NCBI GenBank assembly: GCA_937889655.1
Contig: CALBZG010000058.1
Span: 1 to 7,597, forward strand
Source of the DNA: an uncultured Clostridia bacterium
GTDB taxonomy: Bacteria; Bacillota; Clostridia; Peptostreptococcales; Anaerovoracaceae
Reading direction: 5' to 3'
Length of the DNA: 7,597 nucleotides
Shown: positions 1 to 6,102 of the stretch, in pieces
Layout: every line of letters starts with the position of its first letter
Numbering within the stretch: the stretch's first letter is position 1
Notes under the pieces: model-generated
The model's database searches: none
Seen by the model: only the letters and a program-made list of their open reading frames with translations
Told to the model about the DNA's origin: nothing
Program-made: the position numbers and the translations under genes

Positions 1-463
1 TCTTTCCCAAATAGCGGAGGTAGTCGCAGATTGTGCGTTCCTTGTCATATATACGTATGGAGTTTCCATCAATTTCACCGTCAACTGCACCTATCTCAAA
101 GATGGATGGTTCGACATAATAGGGCTTCGTTAGGGGATGGTCAATATTGAAGCGAGTTTTATTGCTGTCTTTGCTCACGGCGAGGTGCCATGCGGCTGGT
201 GTTCTATCACTATATATATAGTAATAAAGTGCCGTGTCCATACACATGATGGCATCCGGGAAGAGCCGTGTCACAGTAGCCGCTTCACTGAGATTTTCGC
301 TATCTACCCACTGATAATAACCATACCGTAACTTCTCAATAACACCAAGCTCAATCAGCTTCTGAATATCATTATAATAAATACGCGCTTCATGCAGTTC
401 ATTGGTACGCATTACTTTGTTGTTCTGTTCAAATTTATTTTTGATTTTTTCAATGGGGAGCAT
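1..463 (-). CDS. AbiEi-family type IV antitoxin (transcriptional regulator), 3' end outside window
   Basis: An open frame of 154 codons runs from ATG at 463 to the window edge without a stop, so the C-terminus is missing. The start has an excellent ribosome binding site (AAAGGAGGTG, 469-478). The N-terminal 55 residues look like a winged helix-turn-helix (NNKVMRTNELHEARIYYNDI, then LIELGVIEKLRYGYYQW). The middle carries family-like segments: LFPDAIMCMDTALYYY, YSDRTPAAWHLAVSKD, and near the edge GEIDGNSIRIYDKERTICDY. These are typical of Clostridial AbiEi antitoxin-domain proteins. In characterised AbiE systems AbiEi represses its own operon and counteracts the nucleotidyltransferase toxin AbiEii in phage abortive infection. 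A toxin partner would lie beyond position 1 and cannot be seen here. The assignment is by recognition of family motifs; a stand-alone AbiEi-like regulator is the main alternative. Confidence 0.82.
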   Translation of the reverse strand, partial: MLPIEKIKNKFEQNNKVMRTNELHEARIYYNDIQKLIELGVIEKLRYGYYQWVDSENLSEAATVTRLFPDAIMCMDTALYYYIYSDRTPAAWHLAVSKDSNKTRFNIDHPLTKPYYVEPSIFEIGAVDGEIDGNSIRIYDKERTICDYLRYLGK

Positions 464-518
464 CGTGGCACCTCCTTTCCAACTTTTTTGATAATATGCT
501 TTGTCAAGCGGAAAAAGC

Positions 519-533
519 TATAATGGGATTATA
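519..533. promoter_or_regulatory. Perfect palindrome over the abiEi -10 box, candidate operator
   Basis: TATAATGGGATTATA is a perfect inverted repeat with 6-nt arms and a GGG spacer. One arm is exactly the -10 box of the abiEi-like promoter, and the other covers about the transcription start. A protein binding here would block the promoter. AbiEi antitoxins are known to bind inverted repeats in their own promoter, so autorepression is a reasonable inference. The AT-rich arms could also arise by chance from two TATAAT-like words. Confidence 0.4.
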
Positions 534-556
534 CTGCCAAGAAATGCTAAAATCAA
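528..556 (-). promoter_or_regulatory. Sigma-A promoter of the abiEi-like gene
   Basis: On the minus strand TTGATT (556-551) is followed after 17 nt by a perfect TATAAT (533-528). This would start transcription near 521 and leave a leader of about 57 nt before the ATG at 463. It is the only well-spaced match upstream of this gene. Confidence 0.65.
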
Positions 557-620
557 TACAACTTTTGACTAAAATTGCTTAACGAGCGGACAAAGTAGTA
601 GCTTTTCATAGTTCGCCGGA

Positions 621-670
621 TTCTGAAGTCAGAAGCGTGGCACTTCTGTGTGACACACAGGCTATTTTTT
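621..670 (+). promoter_or_regulatory. Three mutually exclusive hairpins ending in a T-run, attenuator-like
   Basis: Hairpin 1 pairs TTCTG (621-625) with CAGAA (630-634). Hairpin 2 pairs CAGAAG (630-635) with CTTCTG (643-648). Hairpin 3 is the perfect CTGTGT-GAC-ACACAG (646-660), followed four bases later by TTTTTT (665-670). Each helix shares bases with the next, so forming 2 prevents both 1 and 3. This is the logic of a terminator, antiterminator and anti-antiterminator. The 4-nt gap before the T-run makes hairpin 3 a weak terminator, and no clear promoter was found upstream. It could simply be 5' flanking structure of the RNA at about 675-912, or the end of a transcript entering from the left. 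Confidence 0.35.
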
Positions 671-674
671 ACAT

Positions 675-912
675 AACCTGGCGCCCTAAAGCGGTACCAT
701 GTAGCACCCCGTCCGAAGTTGGACCCATGTCAAACCTCCGATAGGAAAACGCGCGCAAAGAGGTGCAGTGGCAGAGTAAAACCTTGTAGGTATTAGTTAA
801 GGGACCGCGTGGATGCCCACCTATCTTAAAAACACTGTACCCACATAAAAACCGAGGGTTAGGTGGTATGAATAGCCTGACGGCGTGTTAAATCACCCGG
901 GGGCGCTTTGTT
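675..912 (+). ncRNA. Structured non-coding RNA, possibly a raiA-motif RNA
   Basis: No convincing protein frame exists here, but helices are nested in an orderly way. P1 pairs 681-686 (GCGCCC) with 901-906 (GGGCGC), with G-U pairs at both ends (680/907, 687/900) and an outer AAC/GTT helix (675-677/910-912). P2 pairs TACCAT (695-700) with GTGGTA (863-868), again with terminal G-U pairs. Local hairpins are GTCC/GGAC (711-724), ACCT/AGGT (781-791), TTAAG/CTTAA (797-829) enclosing GTGG/CCAC (809-820), and GCC/GGC (875-884). The G-U pairs would be A-C mismatches on the minus strand, so the plus strand is favoured. The length of about 235 nt, and words such as GTCAAACCTCCGATAGG and GGATGCCCACCT, remind me of the raiA motif, a common Clostridial RNA of unknown function. 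That name rests on memory and is unverified. A 6S RNA was considered, but I see no single long rod with a central bubble. End positions are approximate. Confidence 0.5.
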
Positions 913-1000
913 GAATTATAGTTTAATCACTGCCCATTTTGCCAATGAAAAAGACATTCGGAAAACTCAAAAGCCTTGAAATCACTACTATTCCAATAAA
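913..1000. other. Short gap between two convergent RNA genes
   Basis: The structured RNA at about 675-912 (plus) and rnpB (minus) point at each other across 88 nt. I see only weak inverted repeats (TCAA/TTGA around 967-979; CCAAT/ATTGG at 992-1005). No GC-rich hairpin with a T-run was found for either direction, and no coding frame is convincing. Confidence 0.5.
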
Positions 1001-1357
1001 AATTGGGCAGGCCTATAAGCCGGGTTCTGTATTTGGCAGTCATCTATCTAAGGCGTACCATTGCTGGTATGCTCATGCGACCTACCTTGCGGGCCGGCAG
1101 CGGGCCGCCGCCTTTTGTGGCCCTATTTGGTCTTGCTCCGGGTGGGGTTTTCACGGCATGCCTGTCTCCAGACACCCGGTGCGCTCTTACCGCACCATTT
1201 CAACCTTACCACAGCATAACCTGTTTCGGCGGTGTGTTTCTGTTGCACTTTCCCTATAGTTGCCTACGCCGGACGTTATCCGGCACCCTTGCCCTGCGGA
1301 GCCCGGACTTTCCTCATGGATCCCGAAGATCCACGCAACTGCCTGGCCTACCCAATT
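1001..1357 (-). ncRNA. rnpB: RNase P RNA, bacterial class A
   Basis: This is the catalytic RNA of RNase P, which removes 5' leaders from pre-tRNAs. Universal conserved regions are present on the minus strand: GAGGAAAGTCCGGGCTC (1315-1299), ACAGAAACACACCGCC (1243-1228), GTAAGAGCGCACCGG (1190-1176) and ACAGAACCCGGCTTATAG (1030-1013). The ends pair into a 13-bp P1: AATTGGGTAGGCC (1357-1345) with GGCCTGCCCAATT (1013-1001), including one G-U pair. About 357 nt is a normal size. P15 (1123-1119 with 1095-1091) and P16 (1112-1107 with 1101-1096) mark it as class A, unlike the class B RNA of Bacillus. A short T-run follows P1 directly (TTTT, 1000-997) and may help to end transcription. The gene begins 11 nt after the nif3-like stop codon and has its own promoter there. 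Confidence 0.97.
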
Positions 1358-1366
1358 CAAATAGTA

Positions 1367-1396
1367 ATTATATCGTTGTGAACGGATCGATGTCAA
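1367..1396 (-). promoter_or_regulatory. Near-consensus sigma-A promoter of rnpB, inside the nif3-like 3' end
   Basis: On the minus strand a perfect TTGACA (1396-1391) and a perfect TATAAT (1372-1367) are separated by 18 nt. The predicted start, about 1357-1359, coincides with the first base of the rnpB P1 helix. The -35 lies in the codons for Met-Val-Asp-Ile, and the -10 contains the TAA stop codon (1370-1368) of the upstream gene. Confidence 0.85.
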
Positions 1397-2162
1397 CCAT
1401 GGATTCGATGATTTCCACATCCGGCCCAAGGGCTTTTTTAAGTTTGGCCGCCATGTTGGGCACAAAGCTCTTTTCTGTACCGTAATGCCCTGCATCGATC
1501 ACAGCCAGCCCCGCCTCCTTCGCCAGTCTCGCATCATGATACTTCAAATCGCCGGTGATGAACACATCGCATCCGTTCAGGATGGCATCCTCCACGTACC
1601 TGCCGCCGGCTCCGGTGACAATGCCGACGGTCCTGACGTCTCCGGTGAGGTCTCCCACGATCTTCAAAGCCTTACGGTCCAGTTCCAACGCCTCTGACAC
1701 CTTTTCGATAACATCCAGAAGCAGGCTTGGCGCTTTTAGCTCGCCGACTACGCCGAATTCATCCGAAGGTTCCAGATGCTGCATCTTCCTGACCATTGTC
1801 AGCTCAAGCAGCTCCGCCAGATAGTCGTTGGTCCCGCCTTTTACCAAGTCAAAGGATGTATGGGCGGCATAGACGCTGATATCTGATTTGATGAGCTGCA
1901 CGATGTGACTGCCGGCGATTTCATGGATATCCACGGACTTCAGAGGTTCAAAAATAAGGGGATGATGGACCACGATATAATCTGCCTCCAGTTCCCGGGC
2001 TTCCTTGATGACCTCCGTGGTGATCTCCAGGGCCACCAGGATCCGGTGGATTTCCAGGGTACCGGCATCCACCTGGATGCCGCCATTATCCCAGGCCTCT
2101 GCATGCTCCTCCGAGGATATGCTGTTCAATGCATCCATCAGTTCCAGTTTCCATACGCTCAT
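1368..2162 (-). CDS. Nif3-like dinuclear metal centre protein (YqfO/YbgI family)
   Basis: 264 residues, the size of the short form (E. coli YbgI type). It lacks the PII-like insert that lengthens B. subtilis YqfO. Metal-ligand motifs are in the expected order: AWDNGGIQV (24-31), VVHHPL with His66/His67, AHTSFD with His101/Asp105, GDLKYHD (204-210), and DAGHYGTE with His226/Glu230. These residues bind two metals in the Nif3 fold (also annotated GTP cyclohydrolase I type 2). Members form ring-shaped hexamers, but the physiological reaction is not established. The ATG has GGGGAG about 9 nt upstream. It is separated from trmK by 91 nt, more than elsewhere in this run, though the trmK to nif3-like order is the same as yqfN-yqfO in B. 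subtilis. Its last ten codons double as the rnpB promoter. Confidence 0.93.
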   Translation of the reverse strand: MSVWKLELMDALNSISSEEHAEAWDNGGIQVDAGTLEIHRILVALEITTEVIKEARELEADYIVVHHPLIFEPLKSVDIHEIAGSHIVQLIKSDISVYAAHTSFDLVKGGTNDYLAELLELTMVRKMQHLEPSDEFGVVGELKAPSLLLDVIEKVSEALELDRKALKIVGDLTGDVRTVGIVTGAGGRYVEDAILNGCDVFITGDLKYHDARLAKEAGLAVIDAGHYGTEKSFVPNMAAKLKKALGPDVEIIESMVDIDPFTTI

Positions 2163-2253
2163 TGTTTATACTCCCCTGCTTTTAATTTAAAGTTTTAAAG
2201 TTGCTTGTTTTTATAGTTCCAAAGCATGCAATTTCACTTTTTTCTTCTTTTAT

Positions 2254-3066
2254 TTACTCTTTCGATTTTGGCTTCTCTTTCGCCGGTTCCTTTGCTATCG
2301 CCTGAGCCTTTGCTATCGCCTGAGCCTTTGCAAGGATTCTCTCCAGGTAGGCGATACGCTCTTCAGTAATGCCGGTTTTGCTTAGCGACGGATCCCGGCT
2401 GGCTGCCAGGTCTTTCAGGATCCTATTCTCGATTTTGATCCTATTTTTAAGGAACGGGATGATCAGTTCCTCCTCAGGACATGAGAGCAGGCTCTCCGGC
2501 ACTTCATATTCGATTGCCGTGTCTTCTGCCCATGGTTCCTGCATTTGATCTCCTGTTTCCAGCAAGGACCAAACGCCCCTAGGTCGAACCACGAGGATCT
2601 CACAGATGAATCTCCCCTCTTTTGCCAAATGCTCAGCAGTGATCTCAAATCCGTTTTGTTTCAGCCAATGCCGCAGTTTTCCCTGGCCGTTCCTTGGCTG
2701 CAGGATGAATCTCTTGAAACTGGAAGACTTGTCCATGTCGGCGCCGATGATCTCAGCCATGAGCAGACCTCCCATACCCGCGATGACCACCACATCCACT
2801 TCTCCCGGCTCTAAGACCTCCAGGCCATTGCCCAGCCTGAAATCCACATCTACCAGTTCTATATCCCCTTTTAAGGCGTCAATGGCATTGTCTTTGGCTT
2901 TTCTCAGGCTTCCACGGCTTACATCAGCCATGATGACCTTGGGGCATATGCCCTTCCTAAAAAGAACTAAAGGCAGATAACCATGGTCAGTGCCGATATC
3001 TGCCATGGTTTCGCCTTTATGTATCTCTTCTGCTATGATTTTCAATCTTTCCGATAATCTGATCAT
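2254..3066 (-). CDS. trmK: tRNA (adenine(22)-N1)-methyltransferase
   Basis: 270 residues. The Rossmann-fold SAM site is seen at 21-32 (MADIGTDHGYLP, motif I) and the acidic residue after strand 2 in MADVSRGSL (46-54). The catalytic-core signature IAGMGG (95-100) and LQPRN (122-126) are typical of TrmK/YqfN. The enzyme methylates N1 of A22 in the D-loop region of some tRNAs, using S-adenosylmethionine. The C-terminal third (about 195-249) looks helical, like the coiled-coil domain of the family. The last 25 residues are a low-complexity Lys/Ala/Glu tail that contains an in-frame duplication. The ATG lies 2 nt after the rpoD stop (TAGGAATG), with GGAG inside the end of rpoD, so translation is probably coupled. 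Confidence 0.95.
   Translation of the reverse strand: MIRLSERLKIIAEEIHKGETMADIGTDHGYLPLVLFRKGICPKVIMADVSRGSLRKAKDNAIDALKGDIELVDVDFRLGNGLEVLEPGEVDVVVIAGMGGLLMAEIIGADMDKSSSFKRFILQPRNGQGKLRHWLKQNGFEITAEHLAKEGRFICEILVVRPRGVWSLLETGDQMQEPWAEDTAIEYEVPESLLSCPEEELIIPFLKNRIKIENRILKDLAASRDPSLSKTGITEERIAYLERILAKAQAIAKAQAIAKEPAKEKPKSKE
2291..2326. repeat. Two tandem copies of an 18-bp unit in the trmK 3' end
   Basis: TTTGCTATCGCCTGAGCC occurs twice head to tail (2291-2308, 2309-2326) without a mismatch. On the coding strand each copy adds six residues, giving AKAQAI-AKAQAI in the charged tail. The reading frame is kept. A third, partial copy (TTTGC) follows at 2327. Confidence 0.9.
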
Positions 3067-3068
3067 TC

Positions 3069-4226
3069 CTACTCCAGATAATCCTTCAGTTTCTTGCTCC
3101 TGGATGGATGGCGGAGTTTCCTTAAAGCCTTGGCTTCGATCTGACGAATTCTTTCACGGGTTACGTCGAAGGTCTTGCCCACTTCCTCAAGGGTCCTGGC
3201 CCTTCCATCTTCCAGACCGAACCGGAGCTTCAAAACCTTTTGCTCTCTTTCCGTCAGGGTATCCAGCACCTCCACCAGCTGCTCCTTCAGCATGGAGAAT
3301 GCCGCGGCTTCCGCCGGTGCAGGTACGTCGTCGTCGGGGATGAAGTCTCCCAGATGGCTGTCCTCTTCTTCTCCGATAGGCGTCTCCAAGGATACCGGCT
3401 CCTGGGCTATTTTCAGGATCTCCCGGACTTTATCTTCCGAGATATCCATTTCCATGGCGATCTCATCCGGTGTCGGTTCGCGCCCGTATTCCTGAAGCAG
3501 CTGCCTTGAAACCCTGATCAGTTTATTGATGGTTTCCACCATGTGCACCGGGATCCTGATGGTCCTGGCCTGGTCCGCGATGCTTCTTGTAATGGCCTGC
3601 CTGATCCACCAGGTGGCGTAGGTAGAGAATTTGTATCCTTTTCTCCAGTCGAACTTGTCAACGGCTTTGATCAGTCCCAGATTGCCTTCCTGGATGAGGT
3701 CCAGAAACAGCATGCCTCGGCCCACATAGCGCTTCGCGATGGAGACCACCAGTCTCAGATTCGCTTCGCAAAGCCTCTGCTTGGCGTATTCGTCCCCTTC
3801 TTCCATTCTCTTGGCCAGTTCGATCTCTTCTTCTGCCGACAAGAGCGGAACCTTTCCGATCTCCTTAAGATACATCCTGACCGGATCATCAACCGCGATG
3901 CCTTTGGGCAAAGTGGCGTCGATATCGATCTCTCCTGCTTCGTCGATCACGATATCCTCAGCCTCGGCTTCCACTTCCACCACATCCCCTTCGATATCGT
4001 CAATGTTGAGCAGGAGCAGGTTTGGATCCACTTCTGTCTCCACTTCGATACCCATGGCCAGCAAAGCCTCGTATACTTCGTCGGCGTTATCCTTGTCATA
4101 TCCGATAACGTCCAGATAATCATCTATTTCCTTGGTCGTAATGACATTTTTGTTTTCCTTTGCCTTCAAGGCAAGATCATTTAGAAAATCAAAGCTCTTT
4201 TTCTCTTTTTCCTCTTCGTAGCTCAT
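3069..4226 (-). CDS. rpoD: RNA polymerase housekeeping sigma factor (sigma-70/SigA)
   Basis: 385 residues from the ATG at 4226; a TTG directly upstream (4229) is also in frame but less likely. Region 1.1-like helices fill residues 11-60, and a very acidic linker follows (about 62-105). Region 1.2 starts at DDPVRMYLKEIG (113-124). Region 2 includes LRLVVSIAKRYVGRGM (157-172) and the RpoD box around KFSTYATWWIRQAITRS (199-215), which melts the -10 element. Region 3 has PTPDEIAMEMDISEDKV (251-267). Region 4.2 ends with the -35 binding helix-turn-helix TLEEVGKTFDVTRERIRQIE (345-364). This full set marks the primary sigma factor rather than an alternative one. The start overlaps the dnaG stop as TGATG, with AGGGGG about 10 nt upstream, so the two genes are translationally coupled. 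Confidence 0.97.
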   Translation of the reverse strand: MSYEEEKEKKSFDFLNDLALKAKENKNVITTKEIDDYLDVIGYDKDNADEVYEALLAMGIEVETEVDPNLLLLNIDDIEGDVVEVEAEAEDIVIDEAGEIDIDATLPKGIAVDDPVRMYLKEIGKVPLLSAEEEIELAKRMEEGDEYAKQRLCEANLRLVVSIAKRYVGRGMLFLDLIQEGNLGLIKAVDKFDWRKGYKFSTYATWWIRQAITRSIADQARTIRIPVHMVETINKLIRVSRQLLQEYGREPTPDEIAMEMDISEDKVREILKIAQEPVSLETPIGEEEDSHLGDFIPDDDVPAPAEAAAFSMLKEQLVEVLDTLTEREQKVLKLRFGLEDGRARTLEEVGKTFDVTRERIRQIEAKALRKLRHPSRSKKLKDYLE

Positions 4227-6007
4227 CAAAGCTTACCCCCTAATACTTTTGTCTTTTGAATTTTCATCAGTTCGGCCTCAAGTTCTTCAATTTTTTTGAG
4301 ATTTTCTAAATCTTCGGTGATGGAATCGTCCACAATATCCAATATTGCCAGTATTTCCTTTTCCCTTGCAGCCATCTTTTTATCTTCGTACGCTTTTATG
4401 CATTCACCCAAAACCTGTGTTTCTTTTCCTGCCAGCTTGACATTTTCAAGGATTCCGGTCACGGTATCCGCCTGGCCCTTGTCCAGTTCATCCAGAAGCT
4501 TCTTCAGGTCGATGGTCTCTTCTTTTTGCAGATGCTCCCGGATGGCACAATAGATTTGATGCCCCACGTCGCTCTCGAAAGCCTCTTCATGGGGGATCAC
4601 CTCAGGCAGCAGATCCTCCCGGGTCAGCAGCAGCTTCAAAAGATTTTTTTCCAGCATCGATATCGCAACGTCCATCGGCTTGTCCCTTCGCCCGAAGGTT
4701 GACGCAGCAGGTCTTTGCTGGGCTTCCTGGGCGGAAGCCTTATCTGTTGTCAGGGTCATCTCCCTTCGGATGGCGCCTTCCGATATGCCGGTCTCGTTGG
4801 CGAGCTTCACAATATATGCGTCGGCTTCCACCGGCGTCAGGCCCGCAAGAAACACGGCGGCGGCCTTCAAGAATTCCACTCTTCCTTCTGTCGTATCTAA
4901 ATCGTGTTCCTTTTTTAAAACTGAAAGCTTGTAATCCTCATAAGGGACCGCTTCCCTAACCAGCTTCATGAAAGCTTCTTTTCCCTTTGCTTTAACATAT
5001 TCATCCGGGTCTTTGCCGCTGGTCACATGCAAAACCCTGGGTTTGCAGCCTTCTTTATACAATATATCTATACCCCGTAGAGCCGCTGTTACACCGGCAT
5101 TATCGGAATCATAAGCCAATACGACATTTTTTGTGTATCTTTTTAGCAGCCTGGCCTGATTTTCAGTGAGAGCCGTGCCCAGGGTGGCGCCGACATGGCC
5201 GATCCCATGCTGATACAGGGATATGACGTCCATATAGCCTTCCACCAGAATGACCATATCCTCTTTGCTCACATCCGAACGGGTCAGGTTCAGGCCGTAG
5301 ATATTGTTCTTTTTTTGGAAAACCTGGGATTCCGAGGAGTTTAAATATTTAGGGACGCCATCACCCAAAGTCCTTCCTCCGAATCCGATTACCTTTCCGT
5401 TGGTATTGATGATCGGGAATATCACTCTGTCCCTGAATTTGTCGTAATACTTCCCCTTCGATTCAGAGATCAGTCCCAGCTCTAAAAGCTTTTTAGGATC
5501 TGTACCGATGGATTCGAAATATTTAAAGAGGCTGTCCCAGGAACCGTCTGCATAACCGATGCCGAATTTTTTCAGCACTGCAGGCTCGATGCCCCGTTTG
5601 GCCATGTATTCATAGCCGGGATTGTTGGCTTTCGTAAAAGCGTCATAATAGAACCGTGCGGCTTTTCGGTTGATCTCATAGTATTCATCCTTGGACTTGG
5701 AGGCTGGCCCTGTTTTCATTTCCAGCTGGATGCCGTAGTCCCCTGCCAGTTTCTCCATGGCAGACACAAAATCCAGATTATAATACCGCTTGACGAATTC
5801 GATGACATCCCCCGTGGCTCCGCATCCGAAGCAGGTGAAGATCTGCTTGGCATCGGACACTACAAAACTGGGTGTCTTCTCGTTATGGAACGGACATACA
5901 CCCTTGTAATTGCTGCCGGCTCTTTTCAGGGGAACCACCCGGGATATCACATCCACGATATTGCAGCGGCTTTTTATTTCATCTGTTGCGTTATTGTTAT
6001 ACGCCAT
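4226..6007 (-). CDS. dnaG: DNA primase
   Basis: 593 residues, the usual length. The N-terminal CHC2 zinc-binding domain has Cys38, His41, Cys59 and Cys62 (CPFH and CFGC). The catalytic core starts with conserved residues around FRDRVIFPI (191-199) and GFGGRTLGDGVPKYLNS (208-224). The Toprim fold has catalytic Glu256 in VEGYMD (255-260), Asp300/Asp302 in AYDSDNAG (298-305) and GKDPDEYV (331-338). The C-terminal part, from about 440, is helical and should bind the replicative helicase. The protein makes RNA primers at the replication fork. The ATG at 6007 is directly preceded by an in-frame TGA, so no longer start is possible. The only Shine-Dalgarno-like stretch (GGAGAGAG, 6029-6022) is 14 nt away, unusually far. 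A sigma-H-type promoter lies upstream. Confidence 0.97.
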   Translation of the reverse strand: MAYNNNATDEIKSRCNIVDVISRVVPLKRAGSNYKGVCPFHNEKTPSFVVSDAKQIFTCFGCGATGDVIEFVKRYYNLDFVSAMEKLAGDYGIQLEMKTGPASKSKDEYYEINRKAARFYYDAFTKANNPGYEYMAKRGIEPAVLKKFGIGYADGSWDSLFKYFESIGTDPKKLLELGLISESKGKYYDKFRDRVIFPIINTNGKVIGFGGRTLGDGVPKYLNSSESQVFQKKNNIYGLNLTRSDVSKEDMVILVEGYMDVISLYQHGIGHVGATLGTALTENQARLLKRYTKNVVLAYDSDNAGVTAALRGIDILYKEGCKPRVLHVTSGKDPDEYVKAKGKEAFMKLVREAVPYEDYKLSVLKKEHDLDTTEGRVEFLKAAAVFLAGLTPVEADAYIVKLANETGISEGAIRREMTLTTDKASAQEAQQRPAASTFGRRDKPMDVAISMLEKNLLKLLLTREDLLPEVIPHEEAFESDVGHQIYCAIREHLQKEETIDLKKLLDELDKGQADTVTGILENVKLAGKETQVLGECIKAYEDKKMAAREKEILAILDIVDDSITEDLENLKKIEELEAELMKIQKTKVLGGKL

Positions 6008-6069
6008 TCAGTCTGTATTTTCTCTCTCCAAATTAAAATCGAACAAGTGCTGCAAAGACTCACAACTAC

Positions 6070-6098
6070 TTATTCGACGCAATTCAGGCTTTTCCTTT
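6070..6098 (-). promoter_or_regulatory. Sigma-H (Spo0H)-type promoter for dnaG-rpoD
   Basis: On the minus strand AAAGGAAAA (6098-6090), an 11-nt spacer and GTCGAATAA (6078-6070) match the Bacillus sigma-H consensus RnAGGAwWW-N11/12-RnnGAATww at every defined position, as I recall that consensus. It starts 4 nt after the dgt stop codon and would give a leader of about 55 nt before dnaG. The B. subtilis dnaG-sigA operon is known to have a sigma-H promoter too, which supports the call. No equally good sigma-A promoter is visible in this gap. Confidence 0.7.
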
Positions 6099-6102
6099 AT
6101 TT

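Noticed and set aside
137..331. Plus-strand frame of 64 codons
   Set aside because: It lies antisense to the AbiEi-like gene, has no ribosome binding site and no recognisable motif.
519..524. TATAAT on the plus strand as a divergent promoter
   Set aside because: No -35 box at 16-18 nt spacing; TTGTCA (501-506) is only 12 nt away. It is better explained as the second arm of the palindrome.
650..677. Possible plus-strand promoter GTGACA, 16 nt, CATAAC before the structured RNA
   Set aside because: It would start transcription near 684, inside helix P1, so it does not fit the RNA boundaries.
675..912. 6S RNA (ssrS) as identity of the structured RNA
   Set aside because: The expected single rod with a large central bubble is not seen; several short hairpins are arranged inside a closing helix instead.
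939..1495. Open frames on both strands of 106, 160 and 102 codons
   Set aside because: They cross the RNase P RNA, whose conserved blocks and P1 helix explain the sequence; the frames are incidental.
2210..2237. Possible promoter before the nif3-like gene (GTGAAA, 16 nt, TATAAA on the minus strand)
   Set aside because: The -35 box matches only 4 of 6 positions, in a very AT-rich gap where such matches are expected by chance; a separate promoter remains possible because of the 91-nt gap.
3543..4184. Plus-strand frame of 213 codons
   Set aside because: Antisense to rpoD, which is unmistakable by its region 2 and 4 motifs.
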